Origin: Endomychus coccineus
Taxonomy: Eukaryota; Arthropoda; Insecta; Coleoptera; Endomychidae
Assembly (NCBI GenBank): GCA_958510875.1
Contig: CAUEHT010000011.1
Span: 52,501-116,500, forward strand
Direction of reading: 5' to 3'
DNA: 64,000 nucleotides
Notes under the pieces: generated by a model
What the model was told of the DNA's origin: nothing
The model's input: the letters and a program-made list of their open reading frames with translations, nothing else
Databases searched by the model: none
Translations under genes and position numbers: made by a program
Part shown: piece after piece, positions 29,703-42,942 of the stretch
How the letters are laid out: each line of letters begins with the position of its first letter
Numbering within the stretch: the stretch's first letter is position 1

Positions 29703-29757
29703 CAATACTTTCTTTCACAGCAAGAATGGTACCGCTACAGTAAAAACTCATTTTAAA
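29703..29757 (-). other. First coding exon of recombinase copy B
   Basis: Acceptor TTTGTTTTCAG, seven untranslated bases, then an ATG and 16 codons, then donor G/GTAAGT. Phase 1 joins the acceptor TTTTTGCAG at 28,302. The ATG seen at 28,320 lies inside that acceptor and is unlikely to be the start. Confidence 0.6.
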
Positions 29758-29845
29758 CTGAAAACAAACAGAAAATCAATTAGTTGATCAAGGGTTTATG
29801 CACATATCTCATAAATAAATAAACTAGTAGAAGAATATCACTTAC

Positions 29846-30242
29846 CGTCTCAAACAACACACTTAAGTTATAATGAAAATGAGCGCAAGCGTAGCTATCT
29901 CGAACTTAACCTATTTCATATTCGCTGTGTGTGTAACTATCAATGTGTGTGAAAGTGTGTTCCTAATACTGTGGACCTGAAACTAAAATAGATGGCAGCA
30001 CTTTCGGTTATGTCTCCAAGTCCTTGGAATATGACACACACTCAGGTGGCATACACACCCTGGGCATTTATCTAGTCAAGTGGACTTTTTTGGGTGTCCA
30101 TGCAGTACATAGCTTTAGAGCGTGCTGAATTGATTTTTAGCAATGAAAATTTGTGGGGTCGTGTGTAAGTCCACAGCAATCTTGAAGTCCACATCAGTAG
30201 GGATATAAGGTGACACATGTCCACATAATTATAGGGATACCT

Positions 30243-30245
<3 letters not shown>
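29846..30245 (-). promoter_or_regulatory. 5' exon and TGTGGAC/GTCCACA promoter module of copy B
   Basis: A donor GACG/GTAAGTG at 29,846 ends an untranslated exon, leaving an 88-nt intron to 29,757. Upstream on the - strand are TGTGTGTGAAAGTGTG, ACTGTGGACCTG, ATGGCAGCACTTTCGG, AAGTCCACAGC, AAGTCCACATC and TGTCCACATAA. The ATGGCAGCAC and TGTGGACC pieces reappear in the same order at 33,600-33,760 and 37,130-37,300. Likely promoter plus transposon terminus. Confidence 0.5.

Positions 30246-30277
<32 letters not shown>
30246..30277. repeat. Short (CA)n tract, 32 bp
   Basis: Same borders as the longer tracts (CTACG before, CATACACGTGCC after), in the same place relative to the copy B promoter. 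Confidence 0.9.
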
Positions 30278-30284
<7 letters not shown>

Positions 30285-31209
30285 GCCAGAATGATTGTGG
30301 GGTCACATCACGGTAACCACATTTAGGGGGCCTTTTAAGCTAAGGGTACAACCTCAACCACTGAAAAGTAAGCTTTCCAACGATATAAGTAGTGTTTTGA
30401 TACACTCGTTGTTTCTATCCGATTTGATGAAAACGATACTCTGTGGACGTCCGCATAGTTTGGTGTTTAGATGCTTCTCCAAACTGAATTATGTGGACTT
30501 ACTGACTGTCCCCGTAAATGTATATGCACAAGTCAGTGTGTAGTATTTTTAACACCGGCCCAAGGAAACATGTTTGCTTGAATGATCATAGTTTCGCGTC
30601 GAAAATATAACTCACTTTCTATCTAATTTGATAACAAAGAACTTGAGTTGATCATGTCATGATTATTTTATAGTTGAAATGATTTGATTCATAGGATTAC
30701 TTCTCAATTCTGCAAAAAAAAGGAATGCTGAAATCGGAACGAAAAATCGCTTTGCTCTCATTTCATTTCACTAGAACACTATTTATATTTAATTCTATAA
30801 TTTTCATTCTCGCACCAAATTCAACTAATTTTAAATAAATATTTTCATTTTAATTGAAATATTTCATATTTTATAGTAGGAAAAACGCGATCTTCAAAGT
30901 TGAATTTTGGAACCTTCTCAATTGATAGGCAAATTTTCTATCTAATTTCAAATATACCTAGATTTTCCGTTTCAATTTTTCAGTAATTTGAAAATTTGTT
31001 TAGTAAAGTAATTTAACATGATTATCAATTCGAAACTTTGTTCTCCATATTCTAATCAATCCAACACATTCTGATTTTTTAATTCCAGAAATGTCTTATG
31101 AATAAATAAACTTCATATTTGACAAACATTTTATTCAGAACAATATACAGTATGCACATGTATCAAATCTCACTTCTTTCTTTATATAAGGGTTTCTTTT
31201 TACACCTGT
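30278..31209. other. Outer flank of (CA)n and AT-rich interval
   Basis: 30,278-30,540 has AATGATTGTGGGGTCACATC and TCTGTGGACGTCCGCATAG-type words like 21,797-22,030. The rest shows nothing recognisable. Confidence 0.4.
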
Positions 31210-31630
31210 TTAAAGGTTATATACATAATATTTTATATTTCTACACGATCGATAACCCAATATATTTGCTTGTTCTTTTATGCACTCTTCAGCTTGCAGT
31301 TTTCCTGGAATTTTGCCACTTCTAATATTATCTCTGAAGAATTCTAAAACAAGCTGCTTCTCTCCTTGTTTCCATACTTTGTGTTCTTTTTTTCCACGAA
31401 CTACAGAATGTGTAATGGAATCTGTGAATAAAATAATTCAGCAAAATAACACTAGAAAAGTGCAGAAGTTTTTTCTTATAGAACAATGGCTATACCTGCT
31501 TCTATCATATGTGACCTAGGTGATTCATCAACATCATTTACATCTTCTGCAGTAATATGATGAGGACATCAAAAATCAGGAACATCTTGTATATCTGTTT
31601 CGCTACCACTCTCTTCAAGGTTCTCTAGTT
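31210..31630 (-). pseudogene. Crypton-like tyrosine-recombinase gene, copy C (last two exons)
   Basis: Two exons on the - strand: 31,496-31,630 (acceptor TTTTTATAG, donor GCAG/GTATA) and 31,210-31,421 (acceptor TTCACAG, stop TAA). The second codes for the family tail (KVWKQGEKQLVLEFF, then IPGKLQAEECI, then NIKYYVYN). Phases match copy B. An in-frame TGA at 31,569-31,571 breaks the linker exon, and the large exon with the catalytic domain is absent upstream. Confidence 0.65.
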
Positions 31631-32100
31631 CTATAAAAATTGATAAATCAATAAGACGCTGCCAAATCAAAACTTGTCAAAATTTCTCTAAGATTCTGCT
31701 CAATTCAAAATTAGAATAACAATAGATTGGTATCTTCATTACTTCCTAGTATAGGTAATGTTTCTTTACATTGAACACTTTTGATATTATATTGCTAACG
31801 CAATGTAGCTATTTCGAAAAAAAAATTTTTTAAAGTGCATATTTGGAAGCAAAAAAAGTGTGTATTCAATAGTATCATTAATTGCATCAATAAGAACATA
31901 CCTAAACACTATTGATAAGAAAAATCACTCTTATCCACTAAAGATGCTATTAAAGTAATGCTATAAAAGATGGTAATCACTTGGATTTCGACATAAACAA
32001 AAAACCCACTCAAACAAATACTCAGGCAGATTCAGCTTACACCATTTATATATAAAATAACTCAGTTTAACAGTCCAGTTTATAGATTATTAAAAGTCCA
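31631..32100. other. AT-rich interval
   Basis: Occupies the place where copy C's large exon should be. No coding trace of it is visible. Confidence 0.45.
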
Positions 32101-32410
32101 TTGAGTCTTCAAAATTATAACAACGAAGTTGAGAAACTTCAGCACATTGCGTTGGATAATGGTTTGCAAAAATCTTTAATCAGTTATTTAATTTCTAAGC
32201 AAAAGAGGAGATTGGAACGTCACCAATTAATAAAATTAGAGCCATTACCTTCAAATAATTCAACAAATTCCATAGTTTGTTTTCTAAATTTGAATGCATT
32301 TTGAATACAGGTCGCACCATTTCCCAAGGAAGTTTTCTTACTTTCAAAACACAGTACAGACAAATATCTGGGTAATTTAGAAGCGATGGGAATCAATAAA
32401 CGAAAACCCA
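32101..32410 (+). pseudogene. Retroelement coding fragment (Penelope-like or LINE)
   Basis: The frame at 32,101-32,304 contains EVEKLQHIALDNGLQ followed by a basic KQKRRLERH segment. This pattern is common before the C-terminal domain of Penelope-like and some LINE polymerases. A short continuation lies in another frame. No catalytic motif is present, so the assignment is weak. Confidence 0.3.
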
Positions 32411-32689
32411 TTGTTCACATTATAATCCACAAATGATATTTAAACAGGCACATTTTGATTTATAATTTAGTTTACTCTGATGATGCCTACTTGGTAGCAG
32501 AAAGGTCCTCAGTAATTTAATAGTATTTTTAGTGTATAAGGGCGATTAGTTCTCATCAATAGTGTTATGATATATCCACAGTGTGAACTCTTTTATAGTT
32601 CATTGAGATAACATAAATATAAAACTGTTATAAAGATTACAATAATATGATCATAAAGATTCTTGACACAGGTTAGAATTACGTACTTG

Positions 32690-33125
32690 TAAATGCTTGA
32701 GAAATAAGTCACATTAACACACCTGTGAATCTCATTTTCGTCTTTACGTAAGTTTCAGTCTCTCGACCTTCATCAGAAGACGCATCAAAATAATCATTAA
32801 TTAAAACAGGATTTCTCAAAACTGATTGTATCAAGCATCCTTATCGTATCAATTCCAATCAAACATGCCGACGTCGCCGAAACGAACATAAACTCGAGTA
32901 TTTGGAACTGCGACCACATGTTACTCTTGTTTATGTTCGTTTCGGCGACGTCGGCATGTTTGATTGGAATTGATGCGATAAGGACGCTTTGTGCTTGATA
33001 TAATCAGTTTTGGAAAATTCTGCTCCAATTATTGATTATTTCAATGCGTCTGTCTTCTGATGACGGTCGTGAGACCGAAACTTTCGTAAAGACGAAAATA
33101 TAATTTTCTTATGTGTTAATGTGCT
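32690..33125. repeat. Foldback MITE, copy 1
   Basis: Arms of about 180 bp: TCGTCTTTACGTAAGTTTC, TTCATCAGAAGACGCAT and ATTCCAATCAAACATGCCGACG on the left reappear inverted on the right, with a 20-40 bp loop near 32,920. Related foldbacks lie at 34,170-34,535 and 53,105-53,400. Confidence 0.8.
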
Positions 33126-33545
33126 CTAGAATTTACATGTAAATAATATGATCATTTTTCATAAAATTGAATAGATTACCATTATATAATAAAAATCCAT
33201 CATAACCTTAAATATAGAGGATATATATATCGAGGAACTGATTGAAAATAATAATGGATCTTACGTAAACATATTTTCATAACCAAAATGACCCAAAAAA
33301 AATAATTCATTAATACTTTGTTATTTTAATTGATTACCTCTAATTTATTTGATGATACTTTGTGTATACCTGCGGCCAGATATTCGCATATCAATATTAA
33401 TAATAATTCATTAATATGATGGGCTAAAAGTTCTCTGTGTAGTAGTCAAACATTATATCAAAATCAGACAATACGTTTTGAAATTGTTGAATTCTTGCTT
33501 TCGCACATACGAAATTGATACATAATAAAGAAAATTATTACTTAC
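33126..33545. other. AT-rich interval
   Basis: No feature recognised. Confidence 0.5.
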
Positions 33546-33780
33546 CTGAATTCAAATACAACAGACCACTTATTTCAACGCACGAAACAACTGCGCATCC
33601 GATACAGAAATAATGACATTTGCCTATTGGTGTGTATTTATTATTAGTATATGCTGAACTGTGTGGACCCTCAGTTTATATAAATGGCAACACAAGCCTT
33701 TGCTGTTCAGGTCCACACAATTGGGTAGATATATGTGAGAGATACACATTCCACTTAACATATTTATGTAGATAATTACT
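33546..33780 (-). promoter_or_regulatory. Recombinase-family 5' exon and promoter module (copy C or relative)
   Basis: Donor TTCAG/GTAAGTAAT at 33,546 ends a - strand exon. Upstream come CTGCGCATCCGATACAGAAATAATG, ATTGGTGTGTAT, CTGTGTGGACCC, AAATGGCAACAC and TGTTCAGGTCCACAC. The same series is found at 37,090-37,230. No (CA)n tract follows here. Confidence 0.5.
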
Positions 33781-34169
33781 GAAATTCGACTGAATTGGTT
33801 ACCTAGATGATTATGTTAATGAAAAATGGCGGAAACTCGTGTATATATACCCAAACTGGCGAATAAAAACACTAAATATCACGACCTAGGTTCCTTGAAT
33901 ATTATAATTTTCCAGATAGATTCTGCATTCGAGAATCATAAAGTTATGCTGATATTTTGCCGTTCATTGCATTTATTATCTCCACGGCTAGAGACTTGAG
34001 GACAAATAATTTGCGAAAACAGCCAATCCTCTTCAAGTGAAAAGGTTACGGTATTATTCAAAGAGTAATAACTTCATTGGCAGAAATCATAGAATAGTAT
34101 CTCAAATATCTATTACAGTCATATTATCTATTATAGGGCCATTTTCGGGAGCTAGGTCACAATAAGACT
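33781..34169. other. Unassigned interval
   Basis: No feature recognised. Confidence 0.5.
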
Positions 34170-34535
34170 TAAGTTTAGACAATTATCTGACTTTACGTAT
34201 GTTTCGGTCTCACGATCATCATCAGGAGGCGTTTGAGAAAACTAAAGTGATTGCTCAAGACTATTTTAAGAAATGACTCGTTCCAATCTGCGGATATATT
34301 TAAATAGTGGTTTCCTTCTTTTTACATATACTTACAAGTTGAGGTGATATTTTTCAATTAATCGTGTTCTGTCTTTTTTCTATGTGACATGGAGGCTTAT
34401 ATGCGACAAAGGATGCTAAGTGCTTTATATTCAGGAAATCATGGGTAGTTAACTTAGTTTTCTCAAACGTCATCTGATGATAATCGTGAGACCGAAACGT
34501 ACGTGAGAAGGGAATACTTGTCTAAACTGAAGGGT
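34170..34535. repeat. Foldback MITE, copy 2
   Basis: AAGTTTAGACAATTATCTGAC and GTTTCGGTCTCACGATCATCATCAG at left pair with GATGATAATCGTGAGACCGAAAC and CTTGTCTAAACT at right. The middle holds unrelated sequence. Confidence 0.7.
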
Positions 34536-34794
34536 TATTGTGACCTTGAATGTACCTATAATTCATATCTGTGTCAAGAAATATATCAATAATTAGAGTG
34601 ATATGTAAAATGATATTCATAAGAATTTCTTGCTATCTTCATACACAATTATTGCAGTATAATACCTTATTGTCAATATAGTATTTCATGATGACTTGTT
34701 TGTGCTTTAAGATCGACGAAACTTCGATCGGTTTTTTTTAGTATGTAGGTCTCAACTAGACGTACTTATTAGAGTTTCAATGATCATACGATTA

Positions 34795-35480
34795 TTTCAG
34801 GGCTGGATTCAAATTAAAATTTGATCCTAATTTTCGAGATAAGATATCAACCATTTTTATGGGAAATCTGGCGCGGCGTTGATTAGCGCCCCTGAAACTC
34901 CCTAGATTATAAATTTCAAGGAATTATTCCTCCCAATTATTCTTTTTAAACTTTATCACATTTGCAACAAGTTAAAACTTCACAATTTGAGTTCAGCTAT
35001 TGAGGTAGCTATGAAAACAAGTAAAAAGGGTGAACTGTGGTCTATTGAAGACAACAGTAATAAACCTGATCGGAAACTGTACCCGGTTTCTCTTTCCAGT
35101 ATTGTCGTACAGTACAAATTTTATGCCACTTGAGACCAGCAAAATTTGTACTGTACAGTAATGATGAAAAGAGAAACATAATACAATTTCCAATCAGGTT
35201 TAATGCTCTGTAGACCTCATTCAACCAATTTCACTTGTTTTCCTAGCTACCTTAATAGCTGAACTGAAATCGAAATTATTAGGTACTTTGTGCAATTGTG
35301 AACTAGTCGAAAAAGTATAATTTGTGAGAATAATTTCTTGAAATTCGGAATCTGGGGGTTTTCAAGGTCGCTGATTAACTTCGCGTTATCAGATTTCCGA
35401 TAAAAACATCGCTTATACCTCAACTCGAAAATTTGGGTGAACATTTTTTTTAATCCGGCCCTTTAATAATCATATGGTCA
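34795..35480. repeat. hAT-like foldback element
   Basis: Ends CAGGGCTGGATT and AATCCGGCCCT are inverted. Both arms then share, inverted, TTTTCGAGATAAG/TTTTCGAGTTGAG, GGAAATCTG, TTTCAAG, GTTCAGCTATT and a core ending AAATTTGTACTGTAC. Arms are about 340 bp with several mismatches. The CAGGG-type end fits hAT-derived MITEs. Target duplications were not clear. Confidence 0.65.
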
Positions 35481-35639
35481 TTGAAAAGTGCTTGATAGGT
35501 CCGAAGGGGGAGCCTTATTCGCTAAACAATTAGTTAGAATCCGCAAGTCACTTCAAATTTTACAGGGGTGTTCCATGTCAAAATGAGACAGCCTGTAGAT
35601 AGATATTATTCGCCGTTCACGCTGTGCTATACCCGTAGG
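35481..35639. other. Short unassigned interval
   Basis: Contains GGGGTGTTCCATGTC, a common insect repeat word. Nothing else. Confidence 0.4.
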
Positions 35640-36480
35640 AACAGTGAACTGGGTGAGAAAGTGAGATGTAATTTTTTTCATATCTATCTCATGTAGATAG
35701 TAAGTTTCCTTTTGAAACGAACGTTAAGCTTGCAAAATTTCATCAAAAACGCAAGCTACTTGCTTAAGGGGGTGAATAAGGTATGGGTATGTTCTTTGAT
35801 TTTTATGTATACAGTGACTTACATCTTATTTTGAAGGTCAACTTCGCAAAATCTCATGAAGATCAGAAACATTTCTGCCTTAACAGTTGCCGAAGGGAGA
35901 TGAGGCTTGTTTTTTCATATCTCATGTAGACAGTGACTTTACTTCTAATCTGAAAGTCATATGTGCAGAATTCCATCAAGATCGGGAACATACCAGTTTC
36001 GAGGGGTGAAAAATGAAGACAGGGATTGTTTTTCTGATCTAATGTAGACAGTTACTTTCCTCTTATTTCGAAAGTCAAAATTTCATGAGATCGGAAGCTT
36101 ATCAGGTTTAAAAGGTAACAAAACAGGATAGGAGATGTTTTTTCTAATCTCACTCAGACAGTAATTTTCCTATTGTTTTGAAGGTCTAGTGTAAGAAATT
36201 TCATCAAAATCGGAAACTTACCAGATTTAAATTGTGAAAATAGAGAATAGGGGATGTTTTTCTAATCTCACGGAAATAGTGATTTTCCTCTTATTCTGAA
36301 GGTCAAATATTCGAAATTTCATCAAGATCGGATTCTTACCTGCCTAAGGGGTGGCAAAAGAGGATAGATGTCGTTTTCTCTAATTTCATGTAGGCGGTGA
36401 TTTTCTTCTTGTTTCGGAGATCAGGCTTGCAATATTTCATGAAGATCGAAAAAATATCTGTTTTAAGGGGGTGGGTAGTT
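35640..36480. repeat. ~118-bp degenerate tandem repeat
   Basis: About seven units built on CTCATGTAGACAGTGACTTTC, CTTATTTTGAAGGTCAA and AAATTTCATCAAGATCGGAAA followed by TTACC.GTTTAAGGGG. Non-coding. Confidence 0.7.
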
Positions 36481-37089
36481 ACTGCGATTTTCTAGTATGC
36501 ATAATTCTCATCAAAATTATTAATGCCTATTTCCATCCCCTAAGGGAATGAATTTCAAAAAATAAGTGTTTCTTCATTTGTATTGTGGAATATCTATTTT
36601 ATATCTGAATATTAACTCAACTATATTTTTTCCCTCATAAACTTCAATACTTTGACCCCTATTTTATATTTACACCCTTAGTGGATAAATTTAGAGAAAT
36701 GTTGATATGCGTTTCATTTTTGTATTCTAGAGTAATTATTCTATTTATGCTTAATTTTAAGCAAACGGGCTACGAAAAATATTTACATTAGACCCCCTTA
36801 TGAGTTGAATTTTGAGAAATTCTGTAATTTGCGTTTCATTATTCACATTGTAGAATATTAACCCTGAAGTTCATGTAAACCGACTGAAAAATAATATTTT
36901 CCCCGACATAACTTCCATCCCCCAACTTACACCCTTAGGGGCTGAATTCCAAAAATTCTTTCTTGACGCGTGACTAGGTCATGAAAGGAACCTACTGTCC
37001 AAATTTCGTGTTCCTGATATCAATAGTTTCGACTCAGCGTTTGTGAATCAGTCATCGAAAGCAAGCTCTCAGATGCTTGAAACGCAGAG
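36481..37089. repeat. Second degenerate tandem repeat
   Basis: Three to four units with CCCTTAGGGG.TGAATT, GAAATTCTG and TGCGTTTCATT blocks, about 130-150 bp apart, ending in AAATTTCGTGTTCCTGATATC. This is typical of insect interspersed satellites. Confidence 0.55.
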
Positions 37090-39490
<2,401 letters not shown>

Positions 39491-40161
39491 TTTCTAGGTT
39501 CTTCGTAAAATGCAAACATTACAGACTCATTATAACTCGAATGAGCTAGGCCTATTGCATGACCGATTCCATGTAATAGTACAGCAAACAAACTTGATTC
39601 GTTATGAGCGGGTCTCGTTTTTGTTTCACACCAGTTTTCATCTCGATCCAAATATATTTCGACTGTTGACCCATCACTTGTTGGAAAATCCGAGTGTGCG
39701 AGAATCGTTCCAGGTCCATCAAACAATCCTGAACACACCCCATTGTTCGTAACTCTACGATGCATTCCTCTCTGATACGAAATGAGTATATCGGTTGTGT
39801 TACCACCAGTATATTCAAAGTTCAACCCCGAATATTTGCTCCATACTCCAAACACATCGGTAGTCATTCTAAGCAGTTGAGTTGAGGCAAATCTGAATCT
39901 CCATGTCAATTTCGACTTCAATCATCTGGATGTTGTTCTGTATTGAGAAGGATCATCAGCCACTCCGCAACTTTTCGTATTCATCAATTTCAAAGTCTCA
40001 TTATTTAGGGTACCGTCTATTGGTAGCCTATAGAATTCTTGAAACACTCTCAATGCATCCTCTGTTTCACTCAATCCGTTGGAATTTTCCGTCATATATC
40101 CATATTTTACTAGATATTCGTTCGCCTGGGCTCCGACGAAGCATAGAATGAATAATAACAT

Positions 40162-40734
40162 GTTGCTCTATCGACAACTTTACACATAATGCCTCTCTGA
40201 CTGACTGAAACTCTTATATATCCACATTCGCGGAATTTTTGAAGCGTGCTCGATGGAGAAACAAATGTCTAGGGCCAGTCCGAGCCTGGTAAATATTAAC
40301 AAGTGTTGGTTATCAAAATATTTGCGGCTTCTAACGCACATCGTGTCCCGGTGCAATCTTAATACGCTAGTGATATGTTTCACAAACATCCGTTTGACCG
40401 CGATTGTTACTATAGAACGATAAATTGAATTATTTTAAGAATGTTGTTTATTTCCATAAATATTCATCTCGACTCTCGTGTCTTTTGTCAGACACAAATA
40501 TGATGCCTCCTCACCCTTACTTACAAGCTGAATCGTGAGACCTTGTGTATGCCCCTAACCCTACTTACAAGCTGATTCGTGAGACCTTGTATATACAAGC
40601 TGATCGCTCTACCACCAACAGAAGGTCAGAGACGACCACACCCTAGCCTGCTGTCTGGAACTACCCTATAACCTGACTGAACTACCCCATGACCCCTGAA
40701 TACCCCCTCCGTAACTGGAGATGCTCCCCCAAGG
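40162..40734. other. Upstream of MMP and GC-richer unassigned sequence
   Basis: Holds a TATATAAGAG box about 50 bp before the MMP start (- strand, near 40,215). 40,490-40,734 is less AT-rich, with repeated CAAGCTGATTCGTGAGACCTTG words. No gene. Confidence 0.35.
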
Positions 40735-40852
40735 TCGTCTGCAACTGATAAGGAACCCCAAGGTCGTCTGATAAGGAGATCGTGCATGCACTACTGGTTG
40801 CATACATCTGATAAGGCTCTCTATCAGGCGGGCCCAAGTGCCGGGATACCTA
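40735..40852. repeat. Interspersed repeat end at penton junction
   Basis: AAGGTCGTCTG, GATCGTGCATGCACTACTGG and CTCTCTATCAGGCGGGCCC reappear inverted at 53,410-53,515. The repeat stops exactly where the penton fragment begins, so it marks a breakpoint. Confidence 0.6.
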
Positions 40853-41181
40853 CTCGTGAACTACACGTATCTGATCGACCTATAAACATAATCAAAGTTC
40901 AAACTATTAGAGTGGAGTGTAACTTAACCGCAGGAGCATATTATAACAATAAGATAGCTCATACGATATATGAGTTCTCACCTCTTGTACCACCTGGGTT
41001 TTCCATTGATATAGAGCCGAAGAATCTTATTTATCTACCGGTCATCAGCAAGACGTCCTTCGATAACATCACACTGAATATTTTAGATCAGAATTGGAAA
41101 CGGGTAAATTTTCGTGGAGAAGAAATTATTATACGGTTGGAGTTGAAAAAGACCGCTAGGGATTATGGCTCCCAAAAATAA
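40853..41181 (+). pseudogene. Penton-like minor capsid protein, copy 2 (C-terminal third)
   Basis: Begins abruptly at the residue equivalent to SRELHVSD in copy 3 and runs open to a stop at 41,181, keeping YEFSPLVPPGF and NLIYLPVI. The first ~150 residues are replaced by the 40,735 repeat. The last residues extend beyond the premature stop of copy 3, showing the normal C-terminus. Confidence 0.7.
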
Positions 41182-41267
41182 ATAATAATCCAATACTCAC
41201 CACCACTCACTATATGAAAAGAATTCATCTGAGAAGGTTGTTGTTGCAGTAGCCATCACTTGAGAAC

Positions 41268-41447
41268 ATGGGTTTGGATTTCAGCAATAAAAGACATACC
41301 CATAGTGGTCATCAGTTATTATCTACAACGAGTTCAAGGGAGAAGGTTGCTTCTACATCACTATCATTGGAAAATATCAATTTTTTGAAGTCCCTTGGTT
41401 ACAATGTCGGAAGAACTTCAAATATTCAACGAGCCAAACTTCAATGA
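41268..41447 (+). CDS. Small ORF overlapping capsid gene start, copy 2 (59 aa)
   Basis: Same ends as the ORFs at 2,502 and 61,761, with one 10-residue EKVAS.SLSL unit in the middle. Open from ATG to TGA, overlapping the capsid start by 44 bp. No known domain. Confidence 0.45.
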   Translation: MGLDFSNKRHTHSGHQLLSTTSSREKVASTSLSLENINFLKSLGYNVGRTSNIQRAKLQ

Positions 41448-42606
41448 AGACATCATTCGAGAAGAAACTCATACCTACTATCCCCACACAACATCTTTTG
41501 GCAACAGCGATGAAATTGAGATATTAATCAATCAACAAGACGTGTTGGTAGATTTGGCCTCGTCTGCTTTATTCATCGAGGCAGAATTCCAGCCAGTAGC
41601 AAGTGGTGATGGTGGATGTAAACTAACGAATAATTTCGGAGCGTTTCTCTTCGAATATATCAGTTATGAATTGAATGGAGAAGTGATAGACAAAGTAGGT
41701 GATCCTGGTATTGTCAGCACCATCAGAGCTTAACTAACATATGCCAAACATGAATCTATACCTCTAGCTATTTCTGGATGGTCATTTAAGGATGCATTGA
41801 GTTCAGTCTACAATAATAAAATCAATTTATGGATATCGTTGAATTTTCTACTAGGCCTATTCATTGACTATAACAAAGTTTTGAGTGGAAAACATAAGCT
41901 GCGCTTGATAAGATCTCGAACCGATAACGATTGCTATACTAATAGCACAGGCACGAAAACGGCTAAAATAAATGTGAAGACGATAGCATTGAAAGTGCGA
42001 CATGTGTTTCCAAGTGATCAAGTTAAATTTCAAATGTTGGGGAGTTTGAGTGCTGAGAAGCCTATTTTGATTCCATTCCGTAGTTGGGATCTGCATGAAA
42101 ATCCGTTGATGAAGGAGAGCACTCGTGACATTTGGGCTGTTAAAACATCAATGAATTTGGAACGTCCTAGATATGTGATTCTAGCTTTCCAAACTGATCG
42201 AAAAAATAATCCTGTTAAGCACAGTGCATATTTCGATAATATAAACTTGCTAAATGTAAAATTATACTTGAATTCAGAGTGTTATCCATATGAAGCAACG
42301 AAATTGAATTTCACCGACCAGCAATACGTGGAAGCATACCAGATGAACTATGATTTCCAGAAATCATCTTCAAATATAATAATAAGTGAGCCCATGTTAG
42401 ATTATATAGCATTCAAGAATGGAGCAATTCTTGTGATTGACTGTTAAAAACAAAACGATGCTATAAAGTCATCAACAGTTGACGTCAAACTAGAGATGGA
42501 AAGTTTCCTGAATTTCCCCAAAAACACCAGGGCTTATTGCATCATCATTAACGATCGTATAATGGAGTATTCTCCGATTGCAGGATGAGTTCGGAATTTG
42601 GTGTGA
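41404..42606 (+). pseudogene. Major capsid protein, copy 2 (three nonsense codons)
   Basis: One continuous frame of 400 codons with stops at 41,731-41,733 (TAA), 42,445-42,447 (TAA) and 42,586-42,588 (TGA). All are substitutions at positions with sense codons in copies 1 and 3. No indels are seen, so the frame is otherwise kept. Diagnostic capsid blocks are as in copy 1. Confidence 0.75.
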
Positions 42607-42751
42607 AGAACCAGGTGATGAATCATAATGTTATAATTTTAGTTCTAAATGATGTACTATCAAAATGTATCTTTCCCAATAAATGTTATTATTATTATTA
42701 TATTTGATATTTTATTTCTCAAACGGTAGGTGGTGATGAAAACATCCGACG

Positions 42752-42781
42752 ATCATAGTTTGTAAACTATGGTAGTCGGTT
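42752..42781. promoter_or_regulatory. Short CATAGTTT/AAACTATG palindrome
   Basis: GATCATAGTTTGTAAACTATGGT is a compact version of the outer arms of the hr-like palindromes, lacking the TGACGTCA core. It sits between the capsid gene and the MSV199 gene. Confidence 0.35.
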
Positions 42782-42942
42782 GCTGGAAATGAAACAAATT
42801 GAAACAACTAGTGACGTTATCAGTCAGTTATCAACGTTTGCAATGACATCGAAACGGAGAGTTACCCCCCACCCTCACTATTCAAGTTCACGTTCTCACG
42901 TATGTAAGAGAGAATCATTCCAGAAAATGCTCAGTTATAAAA

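Larger units (their letters stand above)
24444..29757 (-). pseudogene. Crypton-like tyrosine-recombinase gene, copy B (five exons, two breaks)
   Basis: Splice sites and phases fit exons at 29,846 and upward (untranslated), 29,703-29,757 (start codon 29,749-29,751), 25,814-28,301, 24,833-24,952 and 24,444-24,685. The large exon has, in order, an acidic Ser-rich N-terminus, a C2H2-like finger (CYFCRKILTKIARHMEQVH, near 27,400-27,460), a second Cys/His cluster (CPNCLG..LWHH, near 27,150-27,200), a helical middle (LLPITSDLLKLN) and the recombinase C-terminus. The last contains TGTKLRKYIAT (the HxxR region) and HLGHDIRTHREFYRL (the GH...Y region). Breaks are an in-frame TAA at 26,824-26,826 and a frame change near 26,040-26,075, where part of the catalytic domain seems deleted. 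The family is known from many animal genomes. Confidence 0.7.
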
